Of a stretch of 64,000 nucleotides of DNA, positions 56,484 to 64,000 are shown in pieces. The DNA comes from Rhodamnia argentea. Its lineage: Eukaryota; Streptophyta; Magnoliopsida; Myrtales; Myrtaceae. The notes beneath the pieces were generated by a model. That model saw only the letters and a program-made list of their open reading frames with translations. It made no database searches and had not been told where the DNA came from. Position 1 is the first letter of the stretch. Every line of letters starts with the position of its first letter. The stretch is taken from contig NC_063152.1 in the NCBI RefSeq assembly GCF_020921035.1, positions 2,114,001-2,178,000 on the forward strand, in the 5' to 3' direction. The translations under genes and the position numbers were made by a program.

Positions 56484-58370
56484 TTGCAAGAACCCCCTCT
56501 TCACTAAGTATCTTCTCTTGCGTCCCCTTCCGCTGTATAAGGAATCTCCTACCTCATTCTCCGTCGTAAAACAGACACCTCATAAGTGAATGTGAGCATC
56601 CATGTCCAAGATCTGGAAAGAGAACAAATGATTGGAGAGTAACAAGGGATGTTTGTAATCAAAACACATCGAGACGTCTTAGAGAAAATGGAGGTATAAC
56701 AAGAAGATGTGACAGACAATTGTCTTGTCTTATTGGGCACAAGACAAATACTGAAAGACGCAAGGGCTAAGCAGACTTGGCCTTTTTTACTGAACGATAT
56801 ACCAAAAAGTACTATGCTACAATCTAGCACTTATCTGCTACAATCTAGCACTTATCTGCCATACCATTGTACTTCTAAGAACCTCATCTGCGGCAACTAA
56901 ATCAAGTTTCGGCAAGCCATGCACGTTTTATATAATACGGTTCATGAACATGGTACAGCAGAAATTAAGCAGATTGTCAGTGCTTACTCGCAGAGCACCA
57001 TTTCAAATTTTCAAAGTAGTGTGATCAACTTCCTGAAGAAGATTGACCTCATCTACCATGTTAGAACCACCCACTGGAAAGATGTTCACATCAGACAGCG
57101 ACACTTTCAATACTCAAACGCAGGGTGCCAAGGATTTGATACCTGAGATTGCAGGCAGATCAAGGGAGATGCTCCTCCAGCTTCTAACAGGACGAGGACA
57201 AAGTTGATAAAGAGACGAGAGAAGAAGAGAATCTGCAATATGTCAAGGCAAAATGTATGCAAACATTGATTCGAAGATTACGTGAACATCAATTCCGATG
57301 CATCCGAATTTTGAAAAGGCTTTCAGGCAATTTGGGTTACGAGATTCAAGAAGGGAAAAACTCAACCGCCTCGAACCCGAAAACCCAAAATTTCAAAAAG
57401 AAAAAAGCAGGAAAAAAAAAAGGACAAATATCAGATTCTCGAATCAGCAACAGCTTACATCTCCATCTTTGCGCTGCTCAAAGAAAGAGAGAAGAGAGAG
57501 AGAGAATCACCGTCTTCTGTCCAGAGAACCAAAATGGGTGCCTGAGTCGCTTGCCAAATATAGCATTCGTCGAAACTCGGGTTCGAACAACTTGCTCGTG
57601 TTCAGACCAATGAACTCGTGTTTCCCGATCGCAACTGTCTCAACATGTCCCGGCTAAATATAACCAAGACCCCACCAAGGTAAAACGTCCAAACAGACCA
57701 AAGAACTAGAAAGAAGCAATGCAGCAAACCGAGCGTGCTTCAAAAATCGGAACTTGAACAGATTCAGCTCAAATGCAAGAACGAACCGAACGTGGGTGTG
57801 TGAGCAACAGTGATCAATCCAGAAGAGAAGAACATGACTGAAACACTCTCTCGCATCATTCGTTTCGTACCTTCCTTATCAGATTCGAGAGGAAAGCAGT
57901 GGCGCACGGTCGAGAGAAGGTCGCTGTCGGTGCTGGGAAGTAACCCCCAAGTGCAATGCAAATTGCCTTCGTTGTGCGGGGGGTGAAAAATGATGGGGGT
58001 GGCTCTTCCATAATATCATTCATCCCCTTGCCGCTCGGGGAGATGGACGGAGACCGTCCGATCTCAGCCTTCAGAGGCGATCGTGACCGTCCAACCTCCC
58101 TACGCCCAGAGACAGGACACGACGTATGAACGTGAACCCAATATTCCCCCCGTTCGCACGAGCTTTTCAAAGGAAGGACGCCAAAGTTCGGTCCATTTTA
58201 GTGCCTTTTTATTTTACGAATTTAGAAAAATAAACGATTATTTTGAAATAATTAGTCAATAAAATTTAATTTGATAACAATTTATATGTATATATTTTCG
58301 TGAGTGATAGAAATAATTTACGTTTATTGACTTTCGTAAGCGATACAAGTAATAAAGTTTAAAAAAATTG
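56484..58370. other. Leader and promoter region of transporter copy A
   Basis: Intergenic DNA upstream of copy A. It holds a perfect 21-bp tandem repeat (CTACAATCTAGCACTTATCTG, 56817-56858), a GA-rich tract at about 57480-57506, and unique sequence to about 58190. One or more leader introns are possible. Open frames at 57257-57657 are in A/G-rich sequence and carry no motif. The promoter position is not determined. Confidence 0.4.
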
Positions 58371-58845
58371 GAGCGAGTTTTCGAGTATTTATCCTGTGGC
58401 AATAAGTTCGAGTGCGGTCAAAGTTTCGAACTACCCATCACATCGATCCAACAACTTTTTGGGCTGATATTTGACTTGATTCTGCATTATTTTTCAAGAA
58501 CAACAACATAGGAAATCTCGAACCTTCTCGAAAATAGAAGGAATGGTATCATTGGAGTGGGTTTCCGAAAATTTGTCCTATAGCAATGAGTTCGAGAAGG
58601 TAAAAGTTCCAAAGCACCTCCTATCACATCGATCCAGCAACTTTTTGGATCGATATTTGACTTGATTCTGCATAATTTTTTGCGAACAACAACGTAGGAA
58701 ACCCCAAACCTTCTCGAAAATAGGAGGAATTGTACCATTAGAGCGAGTTTCCGAAAAATTCGTCGGTAAAAGTTCCAAAGTATCCCTTATCACATCGCTC
58801 CGACAGCCTTTTGGGTCGATACTTGACTTGATCCCGCATAAATTA
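58371..58845. repeat. Tandem repeat, period about 185 bp, 2.6 copies
   Basis: Units begin GAGCGAGTTT at 58371, GAGTGGGTTT at 58555 and GAGCGAGTTT at 58741. Each contains AAAGTTYCRAA, CATCACATCGATCCA-like, TTTTTGGATCGATATTTGAC and ACCTTCTCGAAAATAG blocks in the same order; the third is truncated after TTGATCCCGCATAA. AT-rich, non-coding. The open minus-strand frames through it follow from the repeat. Confidence 0.85.
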
Positions 58846-59242
58846 TTCATTTCAAATCATTTATTTTTTGCAAAACAAATAAAATCTTAATATATAATTG
58901 TTACGATTCGACACGATAAATTTTTAGGAAAATAGTCTCGCGTTTGGTGGGGGATGGAGTTTTTTTCTATCTGACCATTTTTCGAGCTTATAATTTGATG
59001 TGAACGAATTGAAAAGAGCAGGAACTGATCCAAGTTTGTTGCATCTGTTGCTGGTGGGGACACATTTGGTGTGTATCCACGAGCATCACATGCATACACT
59101 TCGTAATATAATCAAATCAATCACCACATAAAGTAAAGAATTCTTTAGGTTTGGATCGCCAAGTTGTTTAGAAAAAAAAAAAAAAAAAGGAAGAAGAAAA
59201 AAACGACCTCCTGCTATCAGATTGGATCTGATCTTTGGAGGC

Positions 59243-59420
59243 TAATGGCTAAGGATGAGTAAGAGAGAATGACCAAACCAAAAACCATCCGGACCAAACT
59301 GAACCGGCCGATTCAGTTCCTGGAGGCGCTAGTCCGGTTCCCAATTCCATAAAATTGAAACCCGATAATTTTCCGTCCGGTTCAAGGCTGATGCAGCCGA
59401 TATAAACCTAATTTTAATTT
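59243..59420. mobile_element. hAT-like fragment with GGTTC/GAACC repeats
   Basis: Begins TAAGGATGAGTAAGAGAGAA and contains AAACTGAACCGGCCGATTCA and CCATAAAATTGAAACCCGAT, matching the organisation of the fragment at 33103-33480 (AATTCTATAAAATTGAACCG). Only the left part is recognisable. Confidence 0.4.
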
Positions 59421-59899
59421 ATATATTGAAATTAAAGCCCGTTTTTCTCACCTTTGTTTATAATCACATTTTAATAGGCCCCAAAAAAATTCACTGCGTT
59501 TAAAAGTCAAGTGTAGGACCGATTGTGATCCCCGCGGGACTGGGCCTTTGGATTGTTGGAGACGGCTAAGCTTTTTTTTTTCTTCTTCAAAATATCGCGT
59601 AGAGAGAGTTGATCGAGAGGGGAACCGGGGGGAATACTTTCATTTCTTTAGTGGATAATCAAAATGAGTAATGGCCATTTCGGCTGCAAGTTTAACCACC
59701 AAGAGACAAGGCTGATGCAGCAAGAGACAATGCATGTCCATAAAAGGTTTTCAATATCATCATCAGTTTAAGCCCATCTGTCACATTGCGTTCAAGCAAC
59801 GTTTTTGTGTCCCAAAACTTCATAAGAGATTCGGACAAGCTTTGCTCATTTGCTCTCTTCCCTTTATTTGGTCATAAAACAGAACAGAAAGGAAAGTTA

Positions 59900-62800
59900 C
59901 TACACATAGAATATCTGTCCAACATTCAAAAGGCTCTCATGGGGAACATGGAAGATCACACTGTTCTCCCTGCATATCTTCCTAAGAAATGCGTATATAT
60001 AGTCGACCGCTATCTTCTTGTAGAACCTCGAGTCCCGCCTCGCCCTCACCACCGTGTTGCCCATTATGTGCACCACGCCAGCATCTCTGCAGGTGTTCAG
60101 GAACTCCAACTCGTCCGTTTGGCTGCTCGCCTGACCTGAGGATGCCGTCATGTTGTTGGCATGCGCCGGGGACTTGACTGGCACGATCGAGTCACCCGAT
60201 GAAACAGCGGTGTCAACAGAGTTGGAGGTGCCCAAGCTTTTCATCATAAGGCCTTCCCTTGATCTCTCAGTTTGCTGCCCGTACACACTATACTCATCAG
60301 AGTCTGAACACCCTTCCATCATCGACTCGAGCCGGACGAACAAGAAGAGGTTATCGAACAGCTTCTTCTCGAAATCGTCGTCCTTTTTGTGTAGGTCTTT
60401 ATACCCATATCTTGCGACACACCGGAACATATGAAAACTCTTTGGGCCGATTCTTTTCACGAGGAACCTCTCTTCTTCAGGGACCGTGTACACGGGAAGA
60501 TATTTCACGCAGACAAACACCACCACGGAATGGATAGCAGGGAGGTTGGTGATGAAATGGGAAAATATGTGTGGGACGCCGCTAGCGAGCTCGGTATACA
60601 CGAGCCCAATCCCTGGCACTCGAACCAGTCCCAGGCTCGGCCCGAGCCCGAGGATCCATGCCATGGAGACCTTACTGTGCATCTCAAACTCGTATCGCTT
60701 CACTGTTCCGTAATGCCAAACGCACATAACGACAAGAAAAGCTGCCGCGATCACTAGAGGGACCCATCCGCCTTGATCAACCTTGAAAAGCACGGCGGAG
60801 AAGTACGTGCACTCCACCACCAGCGACAAACCAGTGAAGATCAGGACCAGAATCCAGTGGCAATGCCATACCAAAAGCATGATCAGAATCATAAGCAAGG
60901 TGGTCGCGAGCATGACTATTACCACAGCAGTTCCTGTTAATGTTGCACGAACAATCTATCAGGATTTGTTTATAGAATGAAAGATGCACGACAATTACAG
61001 GACATTCGGGTAAAGTTACCGTAGGCATTTCCAATTTGGCTTTGATTCTTAAACCCAGCAGTCACGGCAATGCAAAGAATCATCAAGATCCAGTTAATAT
61101 CCGGAATATATATCTGCCCCAAGAACTTCTTTGATGTGTGAACTACTTTCACTCTGGGGAAACAGCCTAGCGCAAGTGCCTGCTTGATTATCGAAAAAGT
61201 GGCGGATATTGTGGCCTGACTTGCAACTATAGCCGCTAAAGTTGCAATGATGAATACTGGCCAATAGATGCTATCTGTAAAATGAACAGCAATTAACATT
61301 AATAGATACATACACATTTCCTGTTTTGGGAAGAACTACAAGCAAGTCCTAGAACTTGTCACGATAATACACTCGAGTCCTGAAACTGTCATTTCGTACA
61401 TTCAAGTCTCAAAAACTTGCAGCTTTGATGCACTCGAATCATTTCGTTAACTCCAGTAGTTTTAAGTGAACGTAACCTACCATGTGGCTCTTTTATGGCA
61501 TTTTGTCAATCTTTTGTAGCTGTTACACAAATATCACGTAGATTTCCCAGCCGCTAAAATTCCAGAGTTAACAGGAGGATTAAAGTGGACGATTGTGACA
61601 GTTTTAGTAGTTAAATGCACAAAAATATCAACTCAGTGAGTTTTGGGATTTGAACTACAATTGTCCCCCTTTTTCAACTTAAGTAAACACAGTGAGTCTT
61701 TTTGTCCATCTATAGTTGCACTGAACATTCTTCAACAGAATGACTCAGTCAAAGATTATACCGTGACAGTGTATTCACTTCTCAGGCACAATTTTCATTC
61801 GTAAAAGGGGGCCAGAGTGCTTGTGGCAAACCTGGAATTGAACGATAAAATACATCAATAACGTGGTCCTTGTTCTTCATCAAGTATGCTGCTTGTCCTG
61901 TGTACGCTAAAAGAAGGCAAGGAAAGACTACTACTGTAAAAGCAATCTGTACAGCTAACACTGGAAAATGGGCTAGATCCGCAAAGAGGGCCTCGGTTCC
62001 TATCATAGGATCAAACAGTATGAAGAAATATTTAGTCCAACTAGAGAATGTTAGGTGTTGCCAAAGAATAAAGTGACGGTATTTTAGGTAACTAGAGAAT
62101 AATGTTAGCTTACCTGTCATGCAAAGCAAAATGCCTCCAAGTGAGGTCCAACGATCCTTTCCTCCCCTTTTAAAGTACCGGTATATGTGCACAGGGGAAA
62201 AAGCTCTCAGCACACTGCTATCGTATTTGAAGATGTTGATTATGCCAATCGCACCAATTAAAATGAACCAAAGCAGCACTATCGGGGCGAAGAGCCAACC
62301 AACTTTATCAGTACCATAGTGTTGCACGCTAAAGAGACCTACCAATATTATGACAGCCACGAGAACCACGACATCTGGGTCAAAAAACCACACAAATCCT
62401 TTAGAAAATTGCAAATCGACAAGCCAATTCAATAATAATGTCCAAGACGTGAGCTGTACCATTGCTCATGCCCGGATGATCTACCTTGATCCCACCAGCG
62501 GCCGAAAGAACTGCTTGAAAACGGTGGCATCAGAAGTGTCAAAGTAAAATTGCAGGCACTTCATTAACATAAAAGAAATCAGGCTTGGACGGCCAATGTA
62601 GTTGGACAAAGTTTAAAGAGGTAAAGGAAATAACCAGACAAGGAGTGACAAGATACAACCACCACCATATAGGACACTTTTAGACAAATGAAAACCAGTA
62701 GATTTTCTGATGCTTCAACGCTTACACAGCATAAGGAGATCATGTGTCCAGAAGCAACACTGTACTGGTGGAGTGGATCAACCTTCATTGTTGTCCTCAG

Positions 62801-63951
62801 AAAAGTGGACAAACAGTATGGCGCGGCACATGGTTTCTGGAATTATTAATCATGCAGAAAGAAAGATTTACCTGATATAGCTGGGGTGAGAATCCCATCA
62901 CCAATCACCATGCAAGTGCCCACAAGGACGAGCATAAGAAGCGAATTCTTCCTGGATGCTTGTCTTTCCAACCACCCCTTGGTCTTCGCAGCAAAGGATT
63001 TCTCAGGGAATGTGGTACGGCTATATGTCGTTAGCTCCTCGTCAGTCCTATGCTGGTTTGGAATTGTTTTGATTTTCGCATGTCGACAGAGCAATGAGTA
63101 AAGAGCGAATGTTCCACCTACGCAATGAGGAGGATGGTCACAATTACTGCAACGAGCATCCTTAACATGTGTCTTGGTCCATCCCTTTGTCAGTGTCAAA
63201 AACAGTGAACTAATCGCTCCTAAAAAATGATATCAGCTTACCTTGTCCATTGTCATTCGCTCTGCACACCACAAAAACGTACTTGAGGAGCGGAATGAGA
63301 GTAAGAGAATATATGATCAGCGATAGAGCTCCGACCACATCTTCCGTATCGTCTATCCCCCTTGGAAATGTATTGTAAAAGACATACAGAGGGGACGTGC
63401 CAAGATCCCCATAAACCACCCCAAGACTTTGGAATGCAAGCCGAAGAAGCAACAATGCTGAAAATTTCTGAAGAGCACATCAAGTCAACTGCCAGAATTC
63501 ATCGGAAAACCAGTGGATGATACATGTTTTGCATCATTTATTCACTTGCAGCCTCAATTTATAGATATTGACTGATGACAACACATCTTATATCCAAGAC
63601 CAACAAAAGAAGAAATCATAAACTAAGCGGATGAAGATCAAATGGGAGCAGAAAAATGTTGTCTATACACACTGCAAATTAGTAAAAGCTAAATAGAACA
63701 TCCCAAACTTTGCAATACAGAACATAAATTGAATCAATATGTTGCCCATTAAAGCAGTTAGTCCTCTTCTCTTAAGCAACAAAAGCATACGCTGTCTGGA
63801 AAAAAGTTGAGAGATCCCAAATTACCTTTTCTCTGTACATGTTTCTGAGCCTACCAGCCTCCTCATCCATGGGCTGATCAAGCTTTTGATCCAAAAACCA
63901 CATGCCGCCTTTGTTTTCAGTTTCATCATCCATTTCGACCCTCGAATCCAT
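59900..63951 (-). CDS. HAK/KUP/KT potassium transporter, tandem copy B
   Basis: Eight exons form a closed 788-residue frame: 63826-63951, 63242-63467, 62872-63117, 62460-62510, 62114-62374, 61832-61999, 61020-61274, 59900-60933. Motifs: [139 protein letters not shown] and the end [10 protein letters not shown]. The architecture is about 12 membrane helices with a long soluble tail, typical length for cluster I HAK5-like high-affinity K+ carriers of the plasma membrane (cluster inferred). Exons 1-7 equal those of copy A base for base in length (126, 226, 246, 51, 261, 168, 255), so the pair arose by tandem duplication. B keeps the usual Tyr in [13 protein letters not shown] and is closer to family consensus than A, suggesting it retains the ancestral role. 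Intron 6 (61275-61831) is longer than in A and holds a repeat. Promoter and leader lie at or beyond the right edge. Confidence 0.94.
61325..61665. mobile_element. Probable MITE-like insertion in intron 6 of transporter copy B
   Basis: The segment carries repeated TCCTGAAACTGTCA/CAAGTCTCAAAAACTTG units on the left and, reverse-complemented on the right, AACTACTAAAACTGTCACAA, giving weak inverted termini. The corresponding intron of copy A (53894-54242) is about 210 bp shorter and lacks it, so insertion after the duplication is likely. Confidence 0.45.
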
Positions 63952-64000
63952 CTAAAACTTACTTCAAAGGACTTTGCCCACTTCACCAGCTACTGATGCT

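Noticed and set aside
57257-57657. Two overlapping 118-119 codon + strand frames upstream of transporter copy A
   Set aside because: The sequence is A/G-rich, the frames have no motif, and the region is better explained as leader or promoter of the minus-strand gene.
1-64000. CRISPR arrays, bacterial operons, phage or viral genes
   Set aside because: All tandem repeats are contiguous or diverged and lack regular unique spacers. Every recognisable gene is a plant intron-containing or plant-type gene, and no viral polymerase, capsid or integrase frame was seen.

Overview
This window is nuclear DNA from a flowering plant, most likely a woody eudicot of the rosid group. Genes carry many short GT-AG introns, intergenic DNA is AT-rich and crowded with small non-autonomous transposon relics, 5' regions carry GA/CT microsatellites and telo-box or site II promoter motifs, and every recognisable protein belongs to a plant family. 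The species cannot be fixed from sequence alone. No CRISPR array, tRNA, rRNA or autonomous transposon was found.

Layout, left to right. 180-2124 (-): first two exons of a PLATZ zinc-binding transcription factor; the rest lies left of the window. 2560-10100: gene-poor, with a dated hAT-type MITE (8-bp target duplication), two long foldback elements, an old ~200-bp duplication and a peptide-repeat ORF relic. 10232-17071 (+): complete 15-exon UDP-N-acetylglucosamine pyrophosphorylase gene. 20292-24610 (+): 10-exon RNase H2 subunit B gene whose exon 2 appears to be out of frame by one base. 26644-27294 (+): intronless mitochondrial ribosomal protein bL12m. 29135-29425 (+): small three-helix membrane ORF of unknown function. 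29450-37190: repeat-dominated. 37316-37738 (+): small intronless serine-rich plant protein. 38524-48823 (-): 11-coding-exon CHD-type remodeller of the CHROMATIN REMODELING 4 (PICKLE RELATED) type, predicted 2,291 aa. 52343-56483 and 59900-63951 (both -): head-to-tail tandem pair of HAK/KUP/KT potassium transporters with identical exon structure.

Most genes here act in unrelated pathways (nucleotide-sugar supply, ribonucleotide removal from DNA, mitochondrial translation, chromatin remodelling, potassium uptake), as expected in a plant chromosome. The only functional cluster is the potassium transporter pair. Exon boundaries were assigned by hand from GT-AG signals, and reading-frame arithmetic closes for every multi-exon gene except RNase H2B. 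The observations most worth checking are that frame break, a 78-nt intron in the CHR4 gene that could be retained without breaking the frame, diverged motif residues in the transporter pair, and several structured repeats. I saw no clear evidence of a wholly new biological system.
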